From: Pseudomonas capsici | GTDB taxonomy: Bacteria; Pseudomonadota; Gammaproteobacteria; Pseudomonadales; Pseudomonadaceae | Direction of reading: 5' to 3' | DNA length: 64,000 nt | Assembly (NCBI RefSeq): GCF_017165765.1 | Contig: NZ_JAFGZD010000016.1 | Span: forward strand, 1 to 64,000 | In this document: one piece after another, positions 26,843-36,400 of the stretch | Position numbering within the stretch: the first letter of the stretch is position 1 | Layout: the number at the start of each line of letters is the position of its first letter | The notes under the pieces: model-generated | Seen by the model: only the letters and a program-made list of their open reading frames with translations | Told to the model about the DNA's origin: nothing | Database searches by the model: none | Translations under genes and position numbers: made by a program

Positions 26843-27955
26843 ATGACCACCTCGCATATGGTTCTGCTCGGCCTGATCAGCACTGCATTGGCATTGCGCG
26901 CGCTGGTCACCTTTTATTACCGCGATCATCAGCGCATTCTGCGGCTGCTGAAGCTGGAACCTCGGATTGCCGGCCGCAAGGAACACTACTACCGGCCACT
27001 GGATGAGTGGTTCGCGCCCCTGCCCTTCATCTGGACCTGGCTGGATATCGTGGCCGCCGTGGTGCTGGCATCGATCTACTCGACACCGCTGATGTGGCTG
27101 CTGGTGGTGCTCTGGAGTGGCGGACGCCTGCGTGCCCTGCAGGAGTTCGGACACAACGCCGTGCATTTCGCGCTATGCCCCAACCATGAATGGCAGTGGT
27201 GGCTGAGTAACGTTTTCTATCAGTTTCCGGCGTTCAAACGCGACATGCGCAGTCGCCATCAGACCCATACGATGGAACACCATCGCAATCCCAATCACCC
27301 CGACCGTGACCCGAACCGGGCCAGGGTCCAGGCCGGTGGCTATGTGGCAGGCATTTCATCCGGCAGTTTCCATGCACTGCTGCTCTACCCGCTGACGCCC
27401 GGTGGCGCCTGGGTCAACCTGACGACCATGGCACGCAACAGCCTGTTGAACCATTCGCGGCTGACCACGGTGCTGCGGGTGCTGTGTCTGATAGCGGTCG
27501 CCGCCCTGCTCTACTGGGCCGGTGGCTGGAAAGGCGTGCTGTTTGGCTGGCTGGTCCCGCTGATGACCTCATATCCGGTCTTTGCCTGGGTATCGCTGCT
27601 CACCGAACATCGCTGGTTTGTCGAAGGAACATCAAAAGATCGACGCGACCTCGAATACCTGGCAGGCCGCCCCACCGATTATTTCGGCATCAGCGGATGG
27701 CTGATTCGCGTGTTCATTGCCCCGACATCCGACGCCTACCATCTAGCGCACTCACTGTACCCCGGCGTTCGCTGGAACTACCTGCCAGCCATCGACCGGC
27801 ACCTGAAGATTCATGAGCCCCGCTACAGCAACAACGCCAGTGAAGGCCTGCTGCTCAAGCGTGGCAGCGCCCCCACTGCGCTTTCCGAACTGTATGAACG
27901 TCTGGTGACCACCGGACATCCAGAAAACACCCTGAAGACGAGAGGCAGCGTGTGA
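26843..27955 (+). CDS. Membrane fatty acid desaturase/hydroxylase-like protein
   Basis: A 370-residue membrane protein with several transmembrane segments and the three His clusters of di-iron desaturases: HNAVH at 104-108, H139-x2-H142-x3-HH147, and a C-terminal HLAHS cluster. It could desaturate or hydroxylate an acyl chain or another hydrophobic substrate, with the active site facing the cytoplasm. It starts 2 bp after the HAD gene. Its presence suggests that the product carries a lipid-like part or needs a difficult C-H oxidation. Confidence 0.82.
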   Translation: MTTSHMVLLGLISTALALRALVTFYYRDHQRILRLLKLEPRIAGRKEHYYRPLDEWFAPLPFIWTWLDIVAAVVLASIYSTPLMWLLVVLWSGGRLRALQEFGHNAVHFALCPNHEWQWWLSNVFYQFPAFKRDMRSRHQTHTMEHHRNPNHPDRDPNRARVQAGGYVAGISSGSFHALLLYPLTPGGAWVNLTTMARNSLLNHSRLTTVLRVLCLIAVAALLYWAGGWKGVLFGWLVPLMTSYPVFAWVSLLTEHRWFVEGTSKDRRDLEYLAGRPTDYFGISGWLIRVFIAPTSDAYHLAHSLYPGVRWNYLPAIDRHLKIHEPRYSNNASEGLLLKRGSAPTALSELYERLVTTGHPENTLKTRGSV

Positions 27956-28860
27956 ACAACTCATCGACAAACCAGCAGGTTCAACGCATCGGCATCATTG
28001 GCGGCAGTGGCCTTCAGCAACTGCCCGGCCTGAAAGATATCGAGCTGGTCGAATGCGAGACGGCGTTCGGCAAACCTTCGTCGGCCATAACCCTGGGCAC
28101 GCTCAACAATGTGCCGGTGGCCTTCGTGCAGCGCCATGGCGTCGGACACACCATCCCGCCAGCGTTCATCAATGTGCGGGCCAATATCGCCGCGTTGCGC
28201 AGTGTCGGCTGTACCCAGGTGTTATCGGTGAGTGCCGTGGGCAGCCTGACCCACGATGCGCCACCGGGCAGCTTCGTGCTGATCGATCAATACATTGACC
28301 GCACGATCAAGCGTGACAAGACTTTCTTCGGACCGGGTCTGGTCGGCCATGTGCCGTTTGGCGACCCGGTATGCGGACGCATGCGTTCGGTCTTGGCAAC
28401 CGCTGCACAGACCGCTGACGTGCAGGCCCTCAATGGCGGCACTTACGTGGTCATGGAAGGGCCACAGTTCTCGACCCGCGCCGAATCCCACCTCTATCGT
28501 CAATGGGGTGGCACCGTGATCGGCATGACCGCGATGCCCGAAGCCAAACTGGCCCGCGAAGCAGAGCTTTGCTACGCGATGATTGCGATCCCCACCGACT
28601 TCGATTGCTGGCACGAATCCCACGAAGACGTGAACGCTACTCTGGTTGCCGAGCGCATGGCCGACACCTTCACCCTGACCCGCCGTCTGGTCACCGAAGC
28701 CGTCACCCGGCTGGGCGAGCACCGGGGTGCCTGCTCGGCCGGCTGCGACCACGCGCTGGACACGGCGGTCATGACGGCCCCTGAGCATCGCGATCCGGAA
28801 ATGGTTGCACGCCTGCTGACCGTTGCGCCCAACGCCACTCATCTGGGAGCCAAGCCATGA
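27952..28860 (+). CDS. MTA/purine nucleoside phosphorylase family protein
   Basis: A 302-residue phosphorylase of the MTAP/PNP family (GTG start overlapping the desaturase stop). Phosphate-binding residues are in GGSG and RHGVGH, the nucleoside site in MEGPQFSTRAES and GMTAMPEAKLAREAE, and TDFDCW is the near-equivalent of the MTAP TDYDCW motif, pointing to 6-amino purine nucleosides. It would split methylthioadenosine or adenosine to the sugar 1-phosphate and adenine. In a biosynthetic cluster it may remove methylthioadenosine from a SAM-using step, or take part in making a nucleoside-like product. Confidence 0.87.
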   Translation: MNNSSTNQQVQRIGIIGGSGLQQLPGLKDIELVECETAFGKPSSAITLGTLNNVPVAFVQRHGVGHTIPPAFINVRANIAALRSVGCTQVLSVSAVGSLTHDAPPGSFVLIDQYIDRTIKRDKTFFGPGLVGHVPFGDPVCGRMRSVLATAAQTADVQALNGGTYVVMEGPQFSTRAESHLYRQWGGTVIGMTAMPEAKLAREAELCYAMIAIPTDFDCWHESHEDVNATLVAERMADTFTLTRRLVTEAVTRLGEHRGACSAGCDHALDTAVMTAPEHRDPEMVARLLTVAPNATHLGAKP

Positions 28861-29453
28861 GCAAGGCTATTCCCACCAAGGACCGGGTGCGCATCAAGAA
28901 TGTCGAAGTGCTGTCGGACAACTGGTACGTCCTGCGCAAGACCACCTACGACTTTCAGAGCAACAACGGCACCTGGAGCACCCTGACCCGCGAAACCTAT
29001 GACCGGGGCAACGGCGCGACCATCCTGCTCTACAGCAAGCTGAAACAGACGGTCGTCCTGACCCGGCAGTTCCGCTTTCCCGCCTTCGTCAACGAACACG
29101 ACGGCATGCTCATCGAGACCTGTGCCGGGCTGCTGGACCGCGACGATCCACAGACCTGCATCCGCAAGGAAACCGAGGAAGAAACCGGTTATCGCATCCA
29201 GGAAGTGCGCAAGGTATTTGAAGCCTTCATGAGTCCGGGATCGGTGACCGAGCGCTTGTACTTCTTTGTCGGGGAGTATTTCGACGAAGACAAGCTGAGC
29301 GCCGGGGGCGGCCTGGAGGACGAAGGCGAAGACATCGAAGTCCTCGAAGTGCCTCTGGACGAAGCGCTGTCGATGATCGAGACCGGCGCGATCTGCGACG
29401 GCAAGACCATCATGCTCCTGCAGTACGCCAAACTGCATCGACTGCTGGATTGA
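28857..29453 (+). CDS. NudK-like GDP-mannose pyrophosphatase (Nudix)
   Basis: A 198-residue Nudix enzyme. The block ETYDRGNGATILLYS, the box around GLLDRDDPQTCIRKETEEETGY and the ending EDIEVLEVPLDEALSMIETG agree closely with E. coli NudK as I remember it, which splits GDP-mannose to GMP and mannose 1-phosphate. It overlaps the phosphorylase by 4 bp. It could supply hexose 1-phosphate to the pathway. Activity on ADP-ribose or other nucleotide sugars is a possible alternative. Confidence 0.85.
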   Translation: MSKAIPTKDRVRIKNVEVLSDNWYVLRKTTYDFQSNNGTWSTLTRETYDRGNGATILLYSKLKQTVVLTRQFRFPAFVNEHDGMLIETCAGLLDRDDPQTCIRKETEEETGYRIQEVRKVFEAFMSPGSVTERLYFFVGEYFDEDKLSAGGGLEDEGEDIEVLEVPLDEALSMIETGAICDGKTIMLLQYAKLHRLLD

Positions 29454-29461
29454 GGCCAGGC

Positions 29462-30376
29462 ATGGATGAACTTATCGCGATCAGTTCGATGGAACACGCC
29501 GAGCTTGCCGAGTTCATGGCGGGTATCCGCGAGCATACCGGCGTGCCTGTGCGCCTTTCACGCTGGTCCACCTCGGAGTTGATCGAACGCGTGATCAACG
29601 GCACGGCAGGCGACTGGGACCTGCTGCTGGGGACCGCTGCCACCGCCCTCCTCGATCCCGCACTGGCTTCACAGTTGCGGGTTCTTGACGGACTGGATGG
29701 CTCGACATTGCCTCCCGAGGCGATTGCAGCCGACAGGCGCTGGTTCAGCCCGTCAGGCTTCGTGCCTGCCTTTTGCTACGCCCCGCAAGTGCTGGCCGCA
29801 AACGGCCTGACACCGCCGCTCTCCTGGGAGGCGCTCTGCGCACCGGCATGGTCACAACGCATTGCCCTGCCGGATCCGGGTCGTTCGGGGGCCGGCTATC
29901 TGCATCTGAGCGCACTGCTGGAGCATTACGGCGATGGGGCCTGGGACATGCTGGGCAACATTGCTCGGCTACACCCCTCGATCAGCGGATCTTCGACGGC
30001 ACCGATAGAGGACGTGCTTGAAGGCCGCGCACTCGTCGGGGTGACGGTGTCCACGGCGGCCACTCGCGCAGCGGCGCAGCATCCTGCATTGCGCTGGTGC
30101 GTACCCGCCGATGCCCGGCGCTATGAGTTTGAAGTATTCGGCTGCCGCGCCGGTTCGCCACGGGCACCCGAAGCGATAAAGGCGCTCAACTGGATGCTCT
30201 CGCCGCACGCTGCAGCAATCAGCAGAAGCTACGGCAAGGTCGTGGTCGGCGGCGTGTCCAGCGAAACGCTGGCAGCGGTCGATCTGAAAGCGCTGGATGC
30301 CATCGAGGCCAGCCATGCCAAGGTTGCTCGTTGCGCACGCTGGCATTCACTGTTCGACACAAAGGCAGGCCTATGA
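29462..30376 (+). CDS. Periplasmic-binding-fold protein without signal peptide
   Basis: A 304-residue protein with the type 2 binding-protein fold of the ferric iron/phosphonate group (opening IAISSMEHAELAEFMAGIREHTG and central TPPLSWEALCAPAW, PGRSGAGYLHL). The chain begins directly with the mature domain: there is no signal peptide, no lipobox and no adjacent permease or ATPase. It should therefore be cytoplasmic. It may bind or process a pathway intermediate. Start 29462 chosen by the AGG upstream and by fit to the fold; no longer start restores a signal. Confidence 0.78.
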   Translation: MDELIAISSMEHAELAEFMAGIREHTGVPVRLSRWSTSELIERVINGTAGDWDLLLGTAATALLDPALASQLRVLDGLDGSTLPPEAIAADRRWFSPSGFVPAFCYAPQVLAANGLTPPLSWEALCAPAWSQRIALPDPGRSGAGYLHLSALLEHYGDGAWDMLGNIARLHPSISGSSTAPIEDVLEGRALVGVTVSTAATRAAAQHPALRWCVPADARRYEFEVFGCRAGSPRAPEAIKALNWMLSPHAAAISRSYGKVVVGGVSSETLAAVDLKALDAIEASHAKVARCARWHSLFDTKAGL

Positions 30377-31560
30377 CAGACACGGCTCACACAGAGCGAC
30401 GCCCCTGGTCGATTTACCTGATGTTCGGGCTGTTCGGCGCCCAGCAGGGCATGCTCGGCCCTTTGATGCCGTTTCTGCGTGCCGAATTCGCTCTGGACCT
30501 GCGCTGGACCGGCCTGCATTTCGCCGCCTATGCATTGGGGCTGGTGCTGATCGGTATCCCGTATCGCTGGCTGGAACGAAGGACCTTGCCAATCGGCACC
30601 GGGCGTATCGCAATAGGCTCGATCGTGCTGGCGAGCGGACTGTTGGCCATCGCGGGCGGCTTGCCGATGACCCTGCCGGGCAGCGTGCTCATGGGCTTGT
30701 CCGGCGGTCTGGTCATGGCCGTCGGCCAGGCCATGCTCGGCAAACGCTATCGTCAGCAGGCTGCCGCCAAACTGGTGGAAGCGCATATTGTGGCCGGACT
30801 CTGTGTGCTGGGCGGTGCGCTGCTGGTCGGGGCCGCGACGGCCATGGGACTGTCCTGGCGCACGGCTCCGCTGATCGTCAGCGCGTGGGCCTTGATGATG
30901 TTCTGTGCACCGTTGGCGATCCATCGACCGGAGTCTGACCAGAGCGTTTCAGCGGAAACGGTCCAGGACACTCAGGGTGCGCAGCGCCTGACCCGGCTCA
31001 GCCTGTGGGCGCTGGTGATTCTCGGGATCTCGGCGGAATGGGGGGTGGGCTTCTGGGGCGCGGAATACATCAAGACCCATGTGCAGACCAGCGCATCGGT
31101 GGCCGCAACGCTGATGAGCCTTTACTTTGCCGGCACCGTCTGCGGACGCCTGGCCAGCAGCTATGCTCTGCGTCGCATATCACCGCTGACATTACTGAGT
31201 TCGGTGATTCTGAGCGCTATTGCTACACTGCTGGTGCTGTCGTTTATCGAAGGGCTGGTCGGTACAGCAATATTCATCTTTGTACTCGGTGCCTGCCTGG
31301 GCAATTTCTTCCCGCTGATTCTGGGCTCTGCCATGCGTGTCGCGCCCCAGGCAAGCTCGGCACTCAGTAGCCAGGCCTCACAAGCCGTGGGCGTCGCGTT
31401 GTTGCTGGCACCGTTTCTGCTGGGAGTGCTGTCCGAACGCATAGGGGTCGAAGCCGCCTTCAGCCTGCTGATCATCTACCCCCTTCTCATGTTGCCGCTG
31501 GTACCGGCCCTGCGAGGTGTCTGGTCCCTGGGCAACACTACTGCACATTTAAAGGAGTAA
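30373..31560 (+). CDS. MFS transporter, probable product exporter
   Basis: A 395-residue membrane protein of about twelve segments, of the major facilitator superfamily (GPLMPFLRAEF at the first loop; GGLVMAVGQAMLGKRY after segment four). Its ATG overlaps the stop of the preceding gene. As the only transporter in the operon it most likely exports the finished compound or returns a precursor. Last-but-one gene of the unit. Confidence 0.84.
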   Translation: MTDTAHTERRPWSIYLMFGLFGAQQGMLGPLMPFLRAEFALDLRWTGLHFAAYALGLVLIGIPYRWLERRTLPIGTGRIAIGSIVLASGLLAIAGGLPMTLPGSVLMGLSGGLVMAVGQAMLGKRYRQQAAAKLVEAHIVAGLCVLGGALLVGAATAMGLSWRTAPLIVSAWALMMFCAPLAIHRPESDQSVSAETVQDTQGAQRLTRLSLWALVILGISAEWGVGFWGAEYIKTHVQTSASVAATLMSLYFAGTVCGRLASSYALRRISPLTLLSSVILSAIATLLVLSFIEGLVGTAIFIFVLGACLGNFFPLILGSAMRVAPQASSALSSQASQAVGVALLLAPFLLGVLSERIGVEAAFSLLIIYPLLMLPLVPALRGVWSLGNTTAHLKE

Positions 31561-31566
31561 GAGTCA

Positions 31567-32223
31567 ATGGCCCTTTCTGCGCTGTTGTTCGATCTGGACG
31601 GAACCCTCATCGATACCGATGAATTGCACCTGAACGCCTACAACCAGTTACTGGCACGCTGGGAACGCTCGATGGACCTCAGCTACTACAAGGCCCATGT
31701 CATGGGCTTCCCGGACGACATGATTTTCGGCGGCCTGTTTCCAGATATACCCGCCTCGCAATACGCGGATATGGCGGCCCAGAAAGAAGCCATGTTCCGC
31801 GCTCAACTCAAGGAAACCATTCCCGTGCCGGGCGTGCTACGCATTCTCGATCATGCCCGCAGCACTGGCCTGCGCACGGCCGTGGTGACCAACGCACCGC
31901 GAGAAAACGCCATGGCCATGCTGACCGGCCTGGGTATCATCGATCGTTTCGAGACCATCGTCATCGGCGGTGAACTGGAGCGCGGCAAGCCTCATCCCAT
32001 GCCTTACCTGACGGCTCTGGAACTGTTGGGCGCAAGCGCCGACAACGCACTTGCCTTCGAGGACTCGCTGGCGGGTGTGCAATCGGCGAACGCTGCCGGC
32101 ATTCATACCTTCGGCGTCCTGTCGGGGCTTGATGAAAAGCAGTTGCGAGCCGCCGGTGCCAAAAGCGTTATCCGCGACTTCAATGACGAGGTTTTGTGGG
32201 ATCTGCTGAAATCGTCTTCGTGA
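31567..32223 (+). CDS. HAD family phosphatase/beta-phosphoglucomutase-like
   Basis: A 218-residue HAD protein with a complete motif I (FDLDGTLIDTDELH, Asp9 and Asp11), motif II in VVTNAPRE, motif III Lys in GKPHPMPY and motif IV EDSLAG. The cap type is that of beta-phosphoglucomutase and related sugar phosphatases. It could isomerise or dephosphorylate a hexose phosphate, for example that released by the NudK-like enzyme. It closes the operon; a perfect hairpin follows. Confidence 0.87.
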   Translation: MALSALLFDLDGTLIDTDELHLNAYNQLLARWERSMDLSYYKAHVMGFPDDMIFGGLFPDIPASQYADMAAQKEAMFRAQLKETIPVPGVLRILDHARSTGLRTAVVTNAPRENAMAMLTGLGIIDRFETIVIGGELERGKPHPMPYLTALELLGASADNALAFEDSLAGVQSANAAGIHTFGVLSGLDEKQLRAAGAKSVIRDFNDEVLWDLLKSSS

Positions 32224-32230
32224 TGCACGT

Positions 32231-32254
32231 GAGGTGGACAGTCCTGTCCACCTC
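32231..32254. terminator. Hairpin between convergent genes
   Basis: A perfect 10-bp stem GAGGTGGACA / TGTCCACCTC with a GTCC loop, lying between the end of the biosynthetic operon and the convergent YkgJ-type gene. There is no T-tract, so it may be a bidirectional, imperfect terminator. Confidence 0.6.
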
Positions 32255-32257
32255 TAC

Positions 32258-33004
32258 TCAAAGCCTGTGAAAGATGTAATCGCTCGTCTCACTGCTGGCC
32301 AGCGGGACACGGTTGGCAATCAGGCGCTCACGCAGTTGCGGATCGTCGGCCCGTACTTTCCAGTCTTCGGCCCAGTCATCCACTGCGGCCTCCTTGCTCT
32401 GACGGATTGCCTCGATCAGTTTCAGGCGTTCCGGGAAATAGACCGCAAATGCATTTTCCTTCCAGCTCGCGACCTTGATACCCAACTGTGCGCAGATGGC
32501 GATCTTGGTTGCAGCGTCCGCCACATCGGCTTGTCTGGAGCGGTTGACCAATTCCTTAAGCTCGGGGTTGGCCACACCGTCGGTACAGAGAATGTCACCA
32601 CTGCCCCATGACTCGGGCGGGCAGACCTTGTTGTCACTGCTCATTTCAATGAACGGATTGATTTCCATCGGATAGATCCGGCAGACCAGCGGGCGCTCTT
32701 CATAGATGCCACACAGGTTATCCGCACGCAGGTTCGGACACTGGTCCAGAGCATTGGCAACGAACACCGCAATGACGCGAATGCTGCTGTCGTCACGGTT
32801 GACCGCGACCGACCTGCCTGCACTGTGAGCATATTGTCCCGAGTCGGCGGGCCAGGTCAGTTCATTGAAGGCCTCCAGCACGACTGCAACATCATGTCCG
32901 CGGGCCAGCCATTGTTCGGCCTCGTTCAACGTCAGAGGTATGAGACGGCCTTTGCAGCAGACTCCGCAGCCCACGCAGTTATAACGAATCACGGTGTTTT
33001 GCAT
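32258..33004 (-). CDS. YkgJ family cysteine-cluster protein
   Basis: A 248-residue protein with the metal-binding Cys pattern of the YkgJ family: C10-x2-C13-x2-C16-C17 near the N-terminus, then C89, C98 and C108 in the CGIYEERPLVCRIYP block. The family is predicted to bind zinc or an iron-sulfur cluster and its function is unsettled. I start at MQNTVIRYN, just before the first Cys cluster. It faces the biosynthetic operon and is divergent from avrE, so its link to either is uncertain. Confidence 0.82.
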   Translation of the reverse strand: MQNTVIRYNCVGCGVCCKGRLIPLTLNEAEQWLARGHDVAVVLEAFNELTWPADSGQYAHSAGRSVAVNRDDSSIRVIAVFVANALDQCPNLRADNLCGIYEERPLVCRIYPMEINPFIEMSSDNKVCPPESWGSGDILCTDGVANPELKELVNRSRQADVADAATKIAICAQLGIKVASWKENAFAVYFPERLKLIEAIRQSKEAAVDDWAEDWKVRADDPQLRERLIANRVPLASSETSDYIFHRL

Positions 33005-33338
33005 GTTCCATCCTGGAGTTACAGGTCTTTTCAAGGGCGAACGTGTCCGGTGCCCATAATTCGGACGAATGATTGAAAACCGGGGCCTGGGGATCACCTG
33101 CTGCGGATCAGCCGGGGTGACGGGCAAATAAATGTAGTGTGTTCCGATACACGAGCATCAGCCTGAGACTGTGCTGTGAAACCGCGAGCCGCATTGAGCA
33201 AAATGGCACTGGTGCAGTCGTGGCGAAAAAATAACAGTTTCCGAACGTATCAATACCGACACAGTTGTAGCGAGGTATTTCAAGGAAAGGCGCTCACACT
33301 CCATCAGTCAGACGCTGGCGCAAACAGCGTCGACCTCT
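33005..33338. other. Gap before the avrE promoter
   Basis: About 330 bp between the divergent YkgJ-type gene and the avrE Hrp box. I see no gene, repeat or terminator; it should hold the minus-strand promoter of the YkgJ gene. Confidence 0.6.
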
Positions 33339-33367
33339 GGAACCAAGTCACAGGGCATTTCCACACA
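33339..33367 (+). promoter_or_regulatory. Hrp box of avrE
   Basis: GGAACC, a 16-base spacer, then CCACACA, an exact consensus match ending 78 bp before the avrE start. HrpL should transcribe avrE and probably the downstream hydroxylase gene from here. Confidence 0.93.
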
Positions 33368-33445
33368 GGGCAAAGGAAACCTTCCTTTAAGGCCGGACAG
33401 CCATCATGAGGTTGTTCCGGGCAGTCCATGACACGGAGAATGCTC

Positions 33446-36400
33446 ATGATTCCGCTTAACAACGCACCCGGCGCAAGCCAGATACATGGCGCGACGTCCT
33501 CAGGCCATAACCCGCAAGGCCTCAACCAGCAAAACCAGCCCCCGACGCAGCGTACAACCACCTCACTGGACAAACTGGGTCAGCAGTCAACCGCAAAAGC
33601 AGGTCCGGTGACTCAGGATCTGCAAGCCACACCAAAGATCGGCGTGCAGAGCAGCGTGCAGTCCGAGATCCAGGCTCAGGACCCTGATGATCTGGCGGCC
33701 AAAGCAGCCGCCCAACAAATCCGCGGCGCGGGCTCGCGCATGCGCGGTGGCGATAAGCTGGGTCGTTCTCTGATGGGCGAATCCCGGGCAGAGTCCTCGA
33801 AATCGAAGAAATCCGAAGGCAGCGCAGAAAGCAGCGCCAAGTCCGAAGCCATGCCGCTGGCGCAGAATGACCCGGTGGTTCCAAAAGCAGATGGCATGGG
33901 TTGGCCATTGCGCGCCAATAAAATGGAACGCGCCTTGATGGGGGATTCTCAGCCCGAATCCTCGAAGTCGAAGAAAGCCGAAGGCAAGCGCATCGCGGGC
34001 GAGTCGACCAAAGAAACGCCCGTCCAGAAAGAAGCCGGCACGTCATCGAAACAGGAAATCACCAAGGCCGAATCATCCAGGTCTTTCCGTGATGATCTGG
34101 CGGTGCAGAGCGCCGCCCAGAACAGTCGCAAATCGAATTCCAGACTCAGTGGCAGCGATGGCAAAGGCCCTTCGATCAAGGAGCAGGCCAAGCCTGAAAC
34201 ACCGATGTTAGGCGAGGCCAAAAACCTGCCGGGTGGGCGCTTTGTCGGCCTGGACGGCAACATTGAACGCATCGCAAAACCAACCACGCCCCCCAACACG
34301 ATCAGCCTGGACAAAAAGGGCAAGGCCAGTTTCGAGGGCTTCAGCCCACCGGCCTTGAACACCATGCTTCAGGATACCGTCGGCAAAAAGGATAAAACCT
34401 ACCTGGCCCATCAAAGCACAGGGCAAGGCAACGGTCAGGTGCTGCTGGAGCCAAAGGGTCACCTGCTCAAGATGCAGCAGAGCGACACAGGCTTCACCCT
34501 GTTGCGCAGCAGTAAATCGCTGGATGTACCATCGGGCAGCAAACCTGGCAGCGTCGCCCTGCAACGCCAGGGCAACTCGATGAACCTCGAAGGCCTGACA
34601 TCGACGGTCACCCAAGCACTGCCGGACAAGGCACATATCGCCCACTTGAGCGGAGCCCATCAGGACAGCAGCGGCCAGACACTGCGCCTGCATGACGAAA
34701 AGCCTTATAAGTTCAACTCGGACATGCTCAAGTGGTCCCCTCTTCCCGATACGGGCGACAAGAAATTCAGCAGCCTTTCGACGGAAGGTGACGGCAAGCT
34801 CTATGCACGTAGCGGCGACTCGCTGGTCAACCTCTCCAGCGAGACAAGACCCGAAATCAAACTCAAGGATCTGCAGGCCCATTCGGTCGCCTCCGACGGG
34901 ACCGTGGCCATGCTTGCGGGCAAGGACACCCAGACCCTCCAGTTGGGCAAGATGGGGGAAGTCCCCGAGCTGCATATCACCCTCAACCTCAACGATGGCA
35001 AATCCGAAGCCAGCAGCATCGGCCTGACCAAGGATCGCCTGTTCGTCGCCGATACCGAAGGCAAGCTGTACAGCGCCTCGCGTAACGAGCTCAAGAGCGA
35101 TGATGGTGTCCTGAAGCTCATGCCGGAGAAAAACTACCAACCCGAAGATGGCAAGCTGGGGGCGCGCCAGCAGGTCACCGGTTTCATGAGTGGCGATGAC
35201 GGGCAAATGCATGCCTTGATCAAGGACGGTGCTGGCCAGATCCACTCCCATACCCTGGATGAAAAGACCTCCAGCCTGCAGAGCGGCTGGAACCTCTCGG
35301 ATGTAAAGGTCCTGGAAAACACCCAGGGCTTGCCGGTCAAGAAAGAGCCGACACACGAAAACACCCTCGACCTGCACCGCAACGGTCGTATCGGGATAGT
35401 GGATGGCAGTATCCAGACCTGGGATTCAACTACTCAAGGCTGGAAAGACAGTGGCGTCAAGGACATCGACGCGCTCAAGCGCGGCATCGACGGCAATGCC
35501 TATGTACTCAAGGACGGCAAGGTTCACGAGCTGAAAGTAACGCCCGATTACGGCAAGAGCACCTTCAACGACACCCACAATCTGAAAGACACGCCACGCT
35601 CCACCAAAGTCGAACTGGGCGATGCCATCGCGGGCCTGGAAGGTCGCGTGATCAAAGATTTCGCCATGTACAACGACAAACAGTTCGTGGCCCTTGATGA
35701 CAAAGGTCGCATGACCGCCCATCACAAGGAAGGCGATCCGACTGAAATGACCCGTCATGGCCTGGAAGGGACAGTTGCCTACCTGACCCTGGATGCCAAT
35801 GGTGTACATGCGGGAACCAGTAACGGCGAACTGTTCTTCATGCTCAAGGAAGACTGGCAGAGCAAGCCGACCGACTCAAAACCCGAGCAGGCCAGCACAT
35901 CGACTGCCGCAGAAGCCGGCCCTACGCCATCCAGACCGTCGACATCCGCGGCTGCCGAGTCCAGACCATCTACCTCCACCGCATCGGAAATACAGCCTGC
36001 CGAGGCTGGAACATCAGCGGCCGGGACATCAGCGGCTGGCAACTCGGAAACCACATCCGAGAGCGCTTCGAAATGGCAGAAGATAGAACTGCCCTACAAA
36101 GGCGAGATTTCCGGTCTTCGCACGGAAACGAACAATACCGTCAGCGTCACCTTCAAGGATCCACCCGGTGAAAAACCGGCTACCCAGCAGTACAAGAACA
36201 AAGAATGGCAAAACGTTGAAAGTCGCCCTGCCGATCAGAACGAGTTGAACAATATATTCGCAAGACTCGACAAGAGCATGGCAAGGGTGAGCATTCCCGG
36301 AGTCGGCACATTAAACTTTACCTCCAACATGCTGGGCCGCAGCGGTATAGAACAAAGCAATAAATCCAGCACGGCAGAGTTCACCAAGGCTTACGTTTTC

